Shown here: positions 24,900-33,479 of the stretch, one piece after another
How positions within the stretch are numbered: the first letter of the stretch is position 1
Layout of the letters: every line of letters begins with the position of its first letter
Assembly (NCBI RefSeq): GCF_036345915.1
Contig: NZ_CP107785.1
Coordinates: 8,060,001-8,124,000 of the forward strand
Origin: Nocardia sp. NBC_00565
GTDB lineage: Bacteria; Actinomycetota; Actinomycetes; Mycobacteriales; Mycobacteriaceae
Direction of reading: 5' to 3'
DNA length: 64,000 nt
Notes under the pieces: generated by a model
Told to the model about the DNA's origin: nothing
Databases searched by the model: none
Seen by the model: the letters and a program-made list of their open reading frames with translations, nothing else
Position numbers and translations under genes: made by a program

Positions 24900-25068
24900 C
24901 TCGAGCGAGCGGCAAGCAGTGACCAACTGACGATTTCGAGCGACCTGCAAGCAGTCGCTGCTGACCGTTTCGAGCGGCCTGCAAGCAGTCGCTACCGACC
25001 GTTTCGAGCGACCTGCAAGCAGTCGCTGCTGACCGTTTCGAGCGACCTGCAAGCAGTCGCTACGGGTG
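24900..25068 (-). repeat. Tandem array C: four 34-bp units plus a degenerate first unit, inverted orientation
   Basis: Units start at 24934, 24968, 25002 and 25036 (34-bp period), with a decayed unit at 24900 in register. Read on the + strand the core is GCGACCTGCAAGCAGTCGCT, the reverse complement of array A. The array occupies the gap between the SDR and the first GTPase gene; only 60-odd bp remain before the GTPase start. Confidence 0.95.
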
Positions 25069-25132
25069 CGTCCGCGCGGTACCGCGGCCCGACGTCTGCA
25101 AGAATTGCGCACCGAAAAGGGGGTGTGCAGCT

Positions 25133-26266
25133 TTGCCGACAGCCACCGACTCCGACGGGCCCCGTATCCGACCGGGCGGACCCGCGCGTGAACTCGACCA
25201 ACTCGACCATCTGCTCGCCACGCTGCGCTCGGGGGCGGATCCACGGATCGTGGGTCAGGTCGGGGCCGCCATCGCCCGCTGGCGCAGGCCGCCGCGCATC
25301 CAGGTGACCGGTCGCGCGCATACCGGGCGCAGCACCGTACTGCACGCGCTGGCGCTGATGTCGGCGGTGGAGACGGCGGCAGTGGACGAGCCCGGGGTGG
25401 CCGATCCGGAGCTCGACGCCGACATCATCGTCTATGTCCTCTCCGGTGCGCCGCAGCCCGCGGACCGGCGGATCCTCGCCGAGCTGCCGCCCGAGCGGAC
25501 GGTCGCGGTGCTGAACAAGGCCGATGCGATCGGCTCCCGCTGGGGCGATGCGGTTGCCGCCGCCGAGCAGTACAGCGGCGGCCTCGGCACCGTCACGTTG
25601 CCGGTGGTCGCCTCGCTGGCGGTGCGTACCAGGGCGGGTGCGGTGACCGAGGCCGATCTGGCTACATTGCGCCGGCTCGCGCAGACCGCGGATCCGGCGC
25701 TCACGCTCTCGCCCGACCTGTTCGTCGCGGCCTCGGCCGGATCCGATGTCGCCGAACGCGAACAGCTGCTGCAGCGCTGGGATCTCTACGGCGTGACCTG
25801 CGCGCTGTCCGCGCTGCGCGAGGACCCCGAGCTGTCCCCGCACGCGCTGCTGCAGATCATGCACGCGGCCAGCGGCATCGACCCACTGCACCGGTTGCTG
25901 CACCGCCGCTACGAACAGGTCTCGGCGTTGCGTGGCGGCGAACTCCTCGACGAACTGGCGCGCCTGGCCGCCGGCGCGCTGCCCGGCGACGGCAGCAATG
26001 CCAGGGACATGGTGGAGGACTATCTCTTCGGCGACGACGCCCTCTGGCTCGGCCTCTGCGCGGGCCTGGCCTATCCGGAGGTCGCCCACCTGGCCGCCGG
26101 TTACCGCTCGCCCGCACCGGCCGACGCCGACGACGCCCTGGCCCGCGCCGCCCGCTGGCGCGCGGTGGTCGCCAGCGATATGTCCCCCGCCGCCCGCCGC
26201 GCCGCCCTGCGCGTCCACAACGGTTACATCCGGCTATGGGAGCGGATGAGCAGTGCCGGACTCTGA
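25133..26266 (+). CDS. Dynamin/Era-like GTPase-related protein with non-canonical P-loop
   Basis: The 377-residue protein (TTG 25133 behind AAAAGGGGG) has a P-loop NTPase-like N-terminus. The Walker A position reads GRAHTGRST (about 60-68), with Arg where GTPases have Lys. The G4 motif NKAD is intact in VAVLNKADAIGS. The C-terminal half is helical and acidic or Ala-rich, with no membrane segment. The next gene encodes a larger relative and overlaps by 14 bp, so they probably act as a heteromeric pair; by position they match Rv0209 and Rv0210. The Arg replacement makes normal GTP hydrolysis doubtful. Confidence 0.8.
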   Translation: MPTATDSDGPRIRPGGPARELDQLDHLLATLRSGADPRIVGQVGAAIARWRRPPRIQVTGRAHTGRSTVLHALALMSAVETAAVDEPGVADPELDADIIVYVLSGAPQPADRRILAELPPERTVAVLNKADAIGSRWGDAVAAAEQYSGGLGTVTLPVVASLAVRTRAGAVTEADLATLRRLAQTADPALTLSPDLFVAASAGSDVAEREQLLQRWDLYGVTCALSALREDPELSPHALLQIMHAASGIDPLHRLLHRRYEQVSALRGGELLDELARLAAGALPGDGSNARDMVEDYLFGDDALWLGLCAGLAYPEVAHLAAGYRSPAPADADDALARAARWRAVVASDMSPAARRAALRVHNGYIRLWERMSSAGL

Positions 26267-28061
26267 GCAACCGGACCCGCGCCTGCCCTTCGCCGCGCCT
26301 GCCTCGGATGAACCCGCGATCGGTCCGGATAGGCCCGCTGATCCTCCGAATGGATCGGTTCGTGCTGCTGGCGCGCCCATCTCGGCCGAGTCTGCGCTGG
26401 GAGGGCCGGCGACCGGTGCGGGCGGTAGCGCCGCGTCCGCATCGCGACGGACAGCGCCCGATTCGGCTGGAACTGCCGCGACTGCTTCGGCAAGGACGGG
26501 AACCGCCGCCGCGGTGCCGCCGTCGGGCAGTGCACAGCCGCAGCTGACGGCGGCGGTGGCAGCGGTTGTCGCGCGGTGGAATCCGCAGGGGATGGCGTTG
26601 CTGCGGGCGGTGCGGGGGACCGGGGTGGCCTCGGCGGTCACGTTGATCGGTCCTGATGACGCCAACACGAGTCTGTTGCGCACCGAATTGGCTCGGTTCG
26701 AGCCGCGGATCGATCTGTCCGACCCGGTGCCCGATGCCGGCGCGGCGGTCGAGAGCACCTCGTCGTCGGGCACCGCACCCTCGGCCGTCGCGCTCATTCT
26801 GTTGGACGCGGGTAGCGCCCTCGGGGCCGACACGCTCGACGTGATGCAGCGCCTGCGGGCCGACGGCACCAGAATCCTGTTCGCCATGAACGGCATTCAC
26901 GCTTACCAGGACTGGCGCGCGGTGCACGCGCACAACCTCGAGCTGCTGGCTGCGCAGGGCGCCGACGACCTGGAAATCGTGCCGGTCTCCGCGCGGCTCG
27001 CGGTGGCGGGCCGCGCTGCGGGCGATGCGGGCCTACTCGATCGTTCGGGCTTCGGCGCGCTGCACGCTGAATTGGCGGCGGCGACGGCGGGCGCCGAATC
27101 CGATGACCGGGTCACCGCGGTCACCACGCGGGTGCTCGCCGATACCCGCAGGCGGGTCGCCGAACAGGTCGCGGTGCTGCGCTCCGGCGCCGAACCGATT
27201 CGGTGGCGCGAGGAACGCGCCGTACTGCTCGCCGGTCGCGACGGCGGTCGCGCCACCGCCATGTCCACCCTGCGCAGCCAACTGCATCTGGCCAGGGTCG
27301 ATCTGATGACCGATGTCGGCGCCAGGGTGCGCGCGCTGCACACTGCGGCCCGCGGCGAACTCGACCGACTGCGTCGCGCCGAACTCGGCGACTATCCCGA
27401 ACGCCTGCAGCAGGCGGTGAGCGAGCTCACCTCGGCCGTGGACGCGAGCATCGACCACCGGGTTTCGGAGCTCACCGACCGGCTCGGCGCTGATCGTTTC
27501 GAGCGACCTGCGAACAGTCGCTACGTGCCGCCGGATCAGGACCGCGATATCCCGCCGCGATGGCGTGATCCGGCCCCGCGCGTCGGCCCGGATCCGGAGC
27601 CGCGGCATCGGGGTGTCGAAGATCACCTCATGATTGCGCTCGGCGCCTCCGCCGGAGTCGGCATCGGCCGCCTTTTGGTCGCGCCGTTCTCGCTCGTGCA
27701 GGCGTTGGATTTTGCCACTGTCCCGGTGACGCTGCTGCTCGGCGCCGGTGCGGCGGCCTGGGTGGTGCGGGCGCGCGGGCAGGTGGCCGACCGCGCGCAT
27801 CTTCGTCAATGGGTCTCCGACGCGCTGGTGAATGTGAAGGCCCAATTGGAGCAGCGCGTGGCTACCGCACTGGTGGAATCGGAGACGGCGCTGGCCGATC
27901 GGGTGATGCGCGCTAGCACCTCGCGAATCGTCGAAATCGACCGTCAAGTGGCCGAATTGGAGGCCAGACTGCGTCGGGCCGCCGCCGAGCAACCGGGGCA
28001 GCTCGCCGCCTGCGAGCGTGATATCGCGACCATCGATGGATATCGCACCTCTTTTGATTAG
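26253..28061 (+). CDS. Dynamin-like GTPase-related membrane protein carrying an in-frame repeat
   Basis: The 602-residue protein has a disordered Ala/Ser-rich N-terminus (1-95), a degenerate P-loop region (LIGPDDANTSLL, about 131-142, lacking GKS/T), then long helical segments and two hydrophobic helices (about 465-510). Coiled-coil-like heptads follow at about 525-600, the layout of bacterial dynamin-like proteins. Residues about 414-424 (DRFERPANSRY) are encoded by a copy of the dispersed repeat at 27491-27524. It starts inside the preceding GTPase gene by GTG. It probably binds membranes with its partner; enzymatic activity is doubtful. Confidence 0.8.
   Translation: MPDSEQPDPRLPFAAPASDEPAIGPDRPADPPNGSVRAAGAPISAESALGGPATGAGGSAASASRRTAPDSAGTAATASARTGTAAAVPPSGSAQPQLTAAVAAVVARWNPQGMALLRAVRGTGVASAVTLIGPDDANTSLLRTELARFEPRIDLSDPVPDAGAAVESTSSSGTAPSAVALILLDAGSALGADTLDVMQRLRADGTRILFAMNGIHAYQDWRAVHAHNLELLAAQGADDLEIVPVSARLAVAGRAAGDAGLLDRSGFGALHAELAAATAGAESDDRVTAVTTRVLADTRRRVAEQVAVLRSGAEPIRWREERAVLLAGRDGGRATAMSTLRSQLHLARVDLMTDVGARVRALHTAARGELDRLRRAELGDYPERLQQAVSELTSAVDASIDHRVSELTDRLGADRFERPANSRYVPPDQDRDIPPRWRDPAPRVGPDPEPRHRGVEDHLMIALGASAGVGIGRLLVAPFSLVQALDFATVPVTLLLGAGAAAWVVRARGQVADRAHLRQWVSDALVNVKAQLEQRVATALVESETALADRVMRASTSRIVEIDRQVAELEARLRRAAAEQPGQLAACERDIATIDGYRTSFD
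27491..27524 (-). repeat. Single repeat unit inside the dynamin-like gene
   Basis: One unit, inverted relative to array A, lies in the coding region. Its core is GCGACCTGCGAACAGTCGCT, one base shorter of consensus identity than array C. It encodes FERPANSRY in frame with no stop. It lies just before the predicted linker preceding the membrane helices, a tolerant site. Confidence 0.85.
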
Positions 28062-28336
28062 GTAATTAATGGGTACTCCCTGGGGAACCCGATTCCGTAC
28101 TGGTCGTCACATCGCGTTAACCTCTTAAGCAGGAACCTGGGCGTCCGCTTCGTCCTTGTACGCGGTCCAGCCATGACGCGCATTCGATTGGTCGTAGCGG
28201 GTGCCTTCCCGCCAACGGTGGCGCTCGGTGTGTTCGCGCTGGTCATGGGCCTGCCCGCTAGCGACTGCTTGCAGGTCGCTCGAAAGGGCCAGTCCAGGCG
28301 GAGACACCGTGAACCGCCCATCTCAGGAGAGTTTTC
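28062..28336 (+). other. pckA upstream region with one repeat unit
   Basis: The 275-bp gap contains a single forward repeat unit at 28257-28291 (core AGCGACTGCTTGCAGGTCGC, identical to array A) ending 46 bp before the pckA start. CAGGAGAG at about 28323-28330 is the ribosome site. No other gene or strong -10/-35 pair is seen. Confidence 0.7.
28257..28291 (+). repeat. Single repeat unit upstream of pckA
   Basis: The unit is a forward copy with the exact core of array A, flanked by GCT and AAGGGCCA. It is solitary and lies in the probable 5' leader or promoter of pckA. Confidence 0.85.
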
Positions 28337-30169
28337 ATGACCTCAGCGACCATTCCTGGTCTTCGGAATTCCGACGGCAAGCAGCCGACCGAGCACAGCG
28401 AACTACTCGCCTGGGTACAGGAAGTCGCAGAACTCACTCAGCCAGAGCGAGTGGTCTGGGCGGACGGTTCCGATGAAGAGTGGGACCGGCTGACCACCCA
28501 GCTCGTCGCGGCGGGCACCTTCAAGAAGCTCAACGAGGAGAAGAAGCCGAACTCCTACCTCGCCCTCTCCGATCCCTCCGATGTGGCGCGTGTCGAATCC
28601 CGCACCTACATCTGTTCGAAGACCGCGGCCGACGCGGGCCCGACCAACAACTGGATCGACCCCGCCGAGATGCGCGCCACCATGACCGAGCTGTACCGCG
28701 GCTCGATGAAGGGCCGCACCATGTACGTGGTGCCGTTCTGTATGGGCCCGCTCGGCGCCGAGGACCCCAAGCTGGGTGTGGAGCTCACCGACTCGGAGTA
28801 CGTGGTGGTCTCGATGCGCGTGATGACCCGGATGGGTGCCGTCGCGCTGGAGAAGCTCGGCACCGATAAGCCGTTCGTGAAGGCGCTGCACTCTGTCGGC
28901 GCGCCGCTGGCCGCCGGCGAAGCCGATGTGCCGTGGCCGTGCAACGACACCAAGTACATCACCCACTTCCCCGAGGACCGCGAGATCTGGAGCTATGGCT
29001 CCGGTTACGGCGGCAACGCGCTGCTCGGCAAGAAGTGCTACTCACTACGCATCGCCTCGGCCATGGCCCACGACGAGGGCTGGCTGGCCGAGCACATGCT
29101 GATCCTCAAGCTGATCTCCCCGGAGAACAAGGCTTACTACATCGCCGCGGCCTTCCCGAGCGCCTGCGGCAAGACCAACCTCGCGATGATCCAGCCGACG
29201 GTTCCCGGCTGGCGCGCGGAGACCCTGGGCGACGATATCGCCTGGATGCGGTTCGGCAAGGACGGCCGCCTGTACGCGGTGAACCCGGAGTACGGGTTCT
29301 TCGGCGTCGCGCCGGGCACCAACCGCAGCTCCAACCCGAACGCCATGGCGACTGTCGAGGCCGGCAACACGGTCTACACCAACGTCGCGCTCACCGATGA
29401 CGGCGATGTCTGGTGGGAGGGCCTGGAGGGCGAGCACGATCACCTGATCGACTGGAAGGGCAACGACTGGTTCCTCCGGGAGACCGAAACGCTTGCCGCG
29501 CACCCGAACTCGCGCTACTGCACGCCGATGTCGCAGTGCCCCACGCTGGCTCCCGAATGGGACGACCCGCAGGGCGTGCCGATTTCGGCCATCCTGTTCG
29601 GCGGTCGCCGCAAGACCACGGTCCCGCTGGTGACCGAATCCTTCGACTGGCAGCACGGCGTTTTCATGGGCGCCACCCTGTCGTCGGAGCAGACCGCCGC
29701 GGCCGAGGGCAAGGTCGGCACCGTGCGCCGCGACCCGATGGCCATGCTGCCGTTCCTGGGCTACCACGTCGGCGACTACCTGAACCACTGGATCAATGTC
29801 GGCAAGAACGCGGATGCGAACAAGCTGCCGAAGATCTTCTATGTCAACTGGTTCCGGCGTGGCGGCGACGGCCGCTTCCTGTGGCCCGGATTCGGTGAGA
29901 ACTCCCGCGTGCTGGAGTGGATCGTCGGCCGCATCGAGGGTTCGGCGCAGGCCGAGCCCACCGCGATCGGCCACGTGCCGACCGCCGCGCAGCTGGACCT
30001 GGACGGTCTGAAGGTCGATCCCGTCGATGTCGACGAGGCGCTGGTCGTCGACGCCGACGAGTGGCGCAAGGAGATCCCGCTGATCGAGGAGTGGTTCGAA
30101 TTCGTCGGTGACAAGCTGCCTTCGGGCGTGCGCGACGAGTTCGAGGCCCTCAAGGAGCGCCTGGGCTGA
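28337..30169 (+). CDS. pckA: Phosphoenolpyruvate carboxykinase (GTP)
   Basis: The 610-residue cytoplasmic enzyme interconverts oxaloacetate plus GTP and phosphoenolpyruvate, CO2 and GDP, the entry to gluconeogenesis on lipids or acids. It has the GTP-family P-loop with hyper-reactive Cys ([15 protein letters not shown]), the [15 protein letters not shown] segment near residue 225, and the metal/substrate loop [18 protein letters not shown] lies 6 nt before ATG. A strong hairpin follows the stop. Length matches the actinobacterial enzyme. Confidence 0.97.
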   Translation: MTSATIPGLRNSDGKQPTEHSELLAWVQEVAELTQPERVVWADGSDEEWDRLTTQLVAAGTFKKLNEEKKPNSYLALSDPSDVARVESRTYICSKTAADAGPTNNWIDPAEMRATMTELYRGSMKGRTMYVVPFCMGPLGAEDPKLGVELTDSEYVVVSMRVMTRMGAVALEKLGTDKPFVKALHSVGAPLAAGEADVPWPCNDTKYITHFPEDREIWSYGSGYGGNALLGKKCYSLRIASAMAHDEGWLAEHMLILKLISPENKAYYIAAAFPSACGKTNLAMIQPTVPGWRAETLGDDIAWMRFGKDGRLYAVNPEYGFFGVAPGTNRSSNPNAMATVEAGNTVYTNVALTDDGDVWWEGLEGEHDHLIDWKGNDWFLRETETLAAHPNSRYCTPMSQCPTLAPEWDDPQGVPISAILFGGRRKTTVPLVTESFDWQHGVFMGATLSSEQTAAAEGKVGTVRRDPMAMLPFLGYHVGDYLNHWINVGKNADANKLPKIFYVNWFRRGGDGRFLWPGFGENSRVLEWIVGRIEGSAQAEPTAIGHVPTAAQLDLDGLKVDPVDVDEALVVDADEWRKEIPLIEEWFEFVGDKLPSGVRDEFEALKERLG

Positions 30170-30185
30170 TAGCGCCCCGAAGCTG

Positions 30186-30223
30186 ATTCGCCCGCACCAT
30201 CTTCGGAGATGGTGCGGGCGAAT
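30186..30223. terminator. Strong bidirectional terminator after pckA
   Basis: Perfect 16-bp arms (30186-30201, 30208-30223) with a TTCGGA loop are followed by TCGTTT. It lies between convergent pckA and the HD-domain gene. Confidence 0.85.
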
Positions 30224-30239
30224 TCGTTTATCCGACAGG

Positions 30240-30992
30240 TTATTCGGAGTACGGAGCCATCCGGACGAGTTGCAGAAAGCCGACACTGTTCAGCAGGGCC
30301 GCGCGGCCCTTCGGCACCGCCTCGGCCTCGGCCTTGAACGCGGCGATCAGCTGCCGCTTGGCATCGTGACGCGGATGCCGTTGCAACAGTTGCGCGACCC
30401 AGTCCGGATCCAGTTCCGGGAAGCGCGCCCCGATCACATCCACTGAAGCGCCCGCGGACACGAACCCGCCGGGATCACTCAGATCGTTGGCAACGCCAGG
30501 TGTGATGTGCGCGGCGATCGCGGCCCCGATCGCCTGTGCGCGTTCAGGTTCCGCGCCCTCGCGCACCGCGAACGCTGCCGCCCGTTCGCCACCGGCCACC
30601 GCGAAACACCTGCCCGGAGTCGGGCTTTCGAGCTGCAGATCATGCAGCAGGCAGGCGATATAAACCAGTTCGTCGTCGTAGCGAACACCGTCGAGCTCGG
30701 CCAGTACCCGCCCGAAGAAGTAAGTGCGATACGAATGCTCGAGCATGTGGATCGAAAGCGATTCGCGGGCTTCGGTTTCGGCCGCCGTGGCGAGTTTCGA
30801 ATCAGGTAGCCGCAGCCCCGCGAACTCCAGACGCCCGGTACCGGTTCTCCCGAGTACCCGTTTGAGCTGCGCACCGCCCAGTTTCGGCAGCGTCCGCGCG
30901 AGCTCGACCGCCAGCTGCCGGTGCTGTCTCCCGGATAGCGTTCCCCCGGTCCGCGTCGCCCATTCCCAATCGATTCCAGCAGGCGCACCCAC
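30240..30992 (-). CDS. HD-domain protein (putative phosphohydrolase)
   Basis: The 250-residue protein carries the HD signature: HMLEHSYRTYFFG (first His), ACLLHDL (His-Asp pair) and AAIAAHI with a later His (RHPRHDAK). The domain is metal dependent and acts on nucleotides or cyclic nucleotides in this superfamily. GTG 30992 has GGAGAGGGA close upstream. The promoter region holds a motif shared with the GlxA-type regulator gene (see 31058-31096), but its orientation relative to this gene makes the link uncertain. Confidence 0.85.
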   Translation of the reverse strand: MGAPAGIDWEWATRTGGTLSGRQHRQLAVELARTLPKLGGAQLKRVLGRTGTGRLEFAGLRLPDSKLATAAETEARESLSIHMLEHSYRTYFFGRVLAELDGVRYDDELVYIACLLHDLQLESPTPGRCFAVAGGERAAAFAVREGAEPERAQAIGAAIAAHITPGVANDLSDPGGFVSAGASVDVIGARFPELDPDWVAQLLQRHPRHDAKRQLIAAFKAEAEAVPKGRAALLNSVGFLQLVRMAPYSE

Positions 30993-31057
30993 GTCCCTCT
31001 CCTTCTCCTCGACCGGTTCTCGCTGTTCAGTGAAGCGCCCGCGCCGATTGCCGACGA

Positions 31058-31096
31058 GTGGCGGAAATGCCAGTAATACTCGGATTCACGCCAATC
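31058..31096 (+). promoter_or_regulatory. Regulatory-like motif shared with the GlxA-type regulator promoter
   Basis: This stretch aligns with 32483-32520: GTGGCGGAAA, then CAGTA, GGATTC and GCCAA at the same spacing, about 28 of 36 bases identical. Here no plus-strand gene follows; it lies between two minus-strand genes, 66 bp upstream of the HD gene start. Confidence 0.5.
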
Positions 31097-31179
31097 CTAG
31101 CGGCAGAAAGCCCGGTCGACAGGTTTCCGAGTCGTACCGGGCTTCGCGGGTTCAGGGACGTCGTGGCTGCGGTGACTGC

Positions 31180-32019
31180 TCAGCGGAAGTCGGTCGCGTG
31201 GTCCCTTGCCCACTGCGCGAACGTGTGCGCGGGACGACCGGTGACCTCCTCGATGACCGTCGACACCTGTGGTGCTGTGGTGCGTCCGGCCTCCCATCCG
31301 GCTAGAACGGCATCGACGCCGATCGATGGCATGGTCTTACCGAGTTCCGCACGCGCCTGTTCGACGGGGATCACCTCGACGGTGATCTCGCGGCCGATGG
31401 CCGCACCGATGTGCTGGACCTGCTCGCGCAGAGTCAGTGACTCAGGGCCCCAAACGGGGTAGGCCTGGCCTTGATGACCCGGTTCGGTCAGCGCGGTCAC
31501 CGCGAGTGCGGCCAAGTCCTTCTCATGGATGGGTGCCGTCCGGGCGTCGGCATATGGCATCCGAACGACGCCTTCGGCGCGGATGGACTGCTGCCACCAC
31601 CACAGAGCGTTGGTGGCGAACATGCCGGGCCGGATGAATGTCCACGCCAGATCGGACTTTTCGATGGCGGACTCGACGACGGCGTGCATCCGGGCAATCG
31701 GGTTGTCCGCGGCATCGGTCCGCAGGACGGCCCCGGAAGACAGGAGTACCACGTGCTGTACTCCGGCGGACTCGGCTGCCGCGACGAAACCGTCGATCCC
31801 GTCGGGCTTGGCGTAGAGGAACACCCGCTCGGCGCCTTCGAGTGCGGCGGGCAGCGTTTCCGGTTGTTCCAGATCGGCTGCGACGACCTGCGCGCCCGGC
31901 GGGAAGCCCGCGGTTCCGGGTTCCCTGCTCGTCGGGCGGACCTGCTCGCCCCTCGAAATCATGCCCGCCGCGACATGGCGGCCGACATTGCCTCTGGCTC
32001 CGAAAATGACTGTGACCAT
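31180..32019 (-). CDS. NmrA-like NAD(P)H-binding quinone reductase-type protein
   Basis: The 279-residue Rossmann protein has IFGARGNVGRHVAAGMI at the N-terminus and a VRPTSREPG Arg motif (NADPH). The extended SDR/NmrA layout without a YxxxK catalytic pair resembles quinone oxidoreductase QorB and NmrA redox sensors. TACGCT lies 6 nt before ATG (leaderless). It is divergent from an HxlR regulator that very probably controls it. Confidence 0.88.
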   Translation of the reverse strand: MVTVIFGARGNVGRHVAAGMISRGEQVRPTSREPGTAGFPPGAQVVAADLEQPETLPAALEGAERVFLYAKPDGIDGFVAAAESAGVQHVVLLSSGAVLRTDAADNPIARMHAVVESAIEKSDLAWTFIRPGMFATNALWWWQQSIRAEGVVRMPYADARTAPIHEKDLAALAVTALTEPGHQGQAYPVWGPESLTLREQVQHIGAAIGREITVEVIPVEQARAELGKTMPSIGVDAVLAGWEAGRTTAPQVSTVIEEVTGRPAHTFAQWARDHATDFR

Positions 32020-32060
32020 GGCGGCAGCGTAGGCCGCCTAGCTTACTGTCGGAAAGGACA

Positions 32061-32076
32061 TACCTTCAGGTAAGCT
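32061..32076 (+). promoter_or_regulatory. HxlR promoter with operator over the -10 box
   Basis: TACCT-TC-AGGTA is a perfect 12-base inverted repeat (32061-32072) that overlaps the -10 box TAAGCT (32071-32076). The HxlR ATG begins 6 nt later. The divergent NmrA-like promoter box lies only 30 bp away at 32026-32031 on the other strand, so one protein could govern both. Confidence 0.65.
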
Positions 32077-32082
32077 CCGGAA

Positions 32083-32481
32083 ATGGCGGTACGTTCGCAG
32101 GTTCGGCACGATGACTGGCCGAGCATGAGTGACGCATTCAACAGTGATTGCCCGGCTCGTGAGGTGCTCGACCACATCACGAGCCGCTGGGGAATATTGA
32201 TCCTGACCGCGCTCGGTGCCGGGCCACTGCGGTTTTCCGAGTTGCACGCCATGATCGGCGGGATCAGCGAGAAGATGCTTTCGCAGACGCTGCGCACGCT
32301 CGTGCGGGACGGGTTGATCGCGCGCACCGTCGAGCCGACCACCCCGCCTCGGGTCAGCTACGAACTGACCGCACTCGGCCGGGGACTCACCGAGTCCCTG
32401 CATCAATTCCTGGGTTGGATCCGTCAGAACACGGTCGAGGTGGTGGCTGCTCAGCGCCGCTACGACCGGCAGAACCGATAA
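32083..32481 (+). CDS. HxlR-family transcriptional regulator
   Basis: The 132-residue winged-helix protein has the family core CPAREVLDHITSRWGILILTAL followed by LRFSELHAMIGGISEKMLSQTLRTLVRDGLI (recognition helix and wing). The Cys near residue 23 is where many HxlR/QorR regulators sense quinones or oxidants. It is leaderless, with TAAGCT 6 nt before ATG and a palindrome over that box. It is the likely repressor of the divergent NmrA-like reductase and of itself, a common quinone/redox-response arrangement. Confidence 0.93.
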   Translation: MAVRSQVRHDDWPSMSDAFNSDCPAREVLDHITSRWGILILTALGAGPLRFSELHAMIGGISEKMLSQTLRTLVRDGLIARTVEPTTPPRVSYELTALGRGLTESLHQFLGWIRQNTVEVVAAQRRYDRQNR

Positions 32482-32482
32482 A

Positions 32483-32520
32483 GTGGCGGAAAGGGCAGTA
32501 GTGCTTGGATTCGTGCCAAA
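32483..32520 (+). promoter_or_regulatory. Regulatory-like motif before the GlxA-type regulator gene
   Basis: GTGGCGGAAA and GGATTC with GCCAA lie just before the GTG start at 32529, the same motif as at 31058-31096. GlxA-type AraC regulators often bind TGGC-type sites near their own promoters, so autoregulation is plausible. Confidence 0.5.
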
Positions 32521-32528
32521 CTGAGGAT

Positions 32529-33479
32529 GTGAAGCAGGTAGTCGCGCTCGCGCTGGACGGGGTCATGACCTACGACCTGACGTGTGCGGTGCAGGCGTTT
32601 CGGCATGGGCCGGGTACCACCGGTGCGCCGGTGGGATTCGAGATGCGGACCTGCGGGGTGCGGCCCGGGCGGGTCTGGACGCCGAACGGATTCGAGCTGC
32701 TGGTGACGGACGGTCTGGAGGCGCTGGAGACCGCCGACATCGTGGTCGTGCCGGGCATCGGGCTGCCGACGCTGCCGCCGCCCGAGGAGGTCCTCGACGC
32801 GCTACGAGCCGCGGCGGCGCGCGGCGCGACCATGGTGAGCATCTGTGTCGGCGCGTTCGTCTTGGCGCGGGCCGGATTGCTGGACGGGCGGCCCGCCACC
32901 ACGCACTGGGCGTACTGCGATGAGTTCGCCGCGTTGTTTCCGGCAGTGAAATTGGACCCGACGGCGCTCTATGTGGACGACGGTGACGTGCTGACCTCGG
33001 CCGGATTATCGGCCGGTCTCGACCTCTGCCTGCATATCGTCCGCCGGGAACTGGGCGCGGGCGCGGCGGCGGAGTTGGCCCGATGGAATGTGACGCCACC
33101 GCACCGCGAGGGCGGCCAGGCCCAGTACATCCCGGATGCCTTGGGCAGCAACGACTTCCCGGGCACGCTGGCCGCGACCATGGCCTGGGCCGCGGCGAAT
33201 CCGGTGGCGGCACCGGATGTTTCGGCGCTGGCCGGATATGCGCTGATGAGTGAGCGCACCTTCATCCGCCGGTTCAAGGCCGAGGTCGGCACGACCCCGA
33301 GACGGTGGTTGGACGCGCAGCGCACGGTGCGCGCTCGGGAGTTGCTGGAAACCACCGAACTACCCGTCGAAGTCATCGCGGCACAGTCCGGATTCGGCAG
33401 CGTCACCGCCTTGCGGGTGCATCTGCGTGCGGCGACCGGCACGACGCCCGCCGGGTATCGGCGGTCACTTCGCCGCTAG
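32529..33479 (+). CDS. GlxA-family regulator (DJ-1/PfpI plus AraC)
   Basis: The 316-residue protein has an N-terminal DJ-1/PfpI-like domain (about 1-190) with VVPGIG, the nucleophile-elbow Cys in VSICVGAFVLARAG and the dyad region ATTHWAYC. The C-terminal double HTH AraC domain (about 220-310) contains SERTFIRRFKAEVG and AQSGFGSVTALRVHLR. Such regulators respond to amidase-type or carnitine-like ligands. GTG 32529 fits the family N-terminus better than TTG 32505, though the ribosome site (GAGG) is close. Confidence 0.9.
   Translation: MKQVVALALDGVMTYDLTCAVQAFRHGPGTTGAPVGFEMRTCGVRPGRVWTPNGFELLVTDGLEALETADIVVVPGIGLPTLPPPEEVLDALRAAAARGATMVSICVGAFVLARAGLLDGRPATTHWAYCDEFAALFPAVKLDPTALYVDDGDVLTSAGLSAGLDLCLHIVRRELGAGAAAELARWNVTPPHREGGQAQYIPDALGSNDFPGTLAATMAWAAANPVAAPDVSALAGYALMSERTFIRRFKAEVGTTPRRWLDAQRTVRARELLETTELPVEVIAAQSGFGSVTALRVHLRAATGTTPAGYRRSLRR

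Noticed and set aside
8231..25068. The 34-bp arrays as CRISPR
   Set aside because: The units are contiguous with no unique spacers, occur in both orientations at separate sites, and no cas genes are present.
24992..26218. A 408-residue minus-strand frame through repeat array C and the first GTPase gene
   Set aside because: It starts in the repeats and lies antisense to a conserved gene; the repeat-encoded peptide stretch is not conserved coding sequence.
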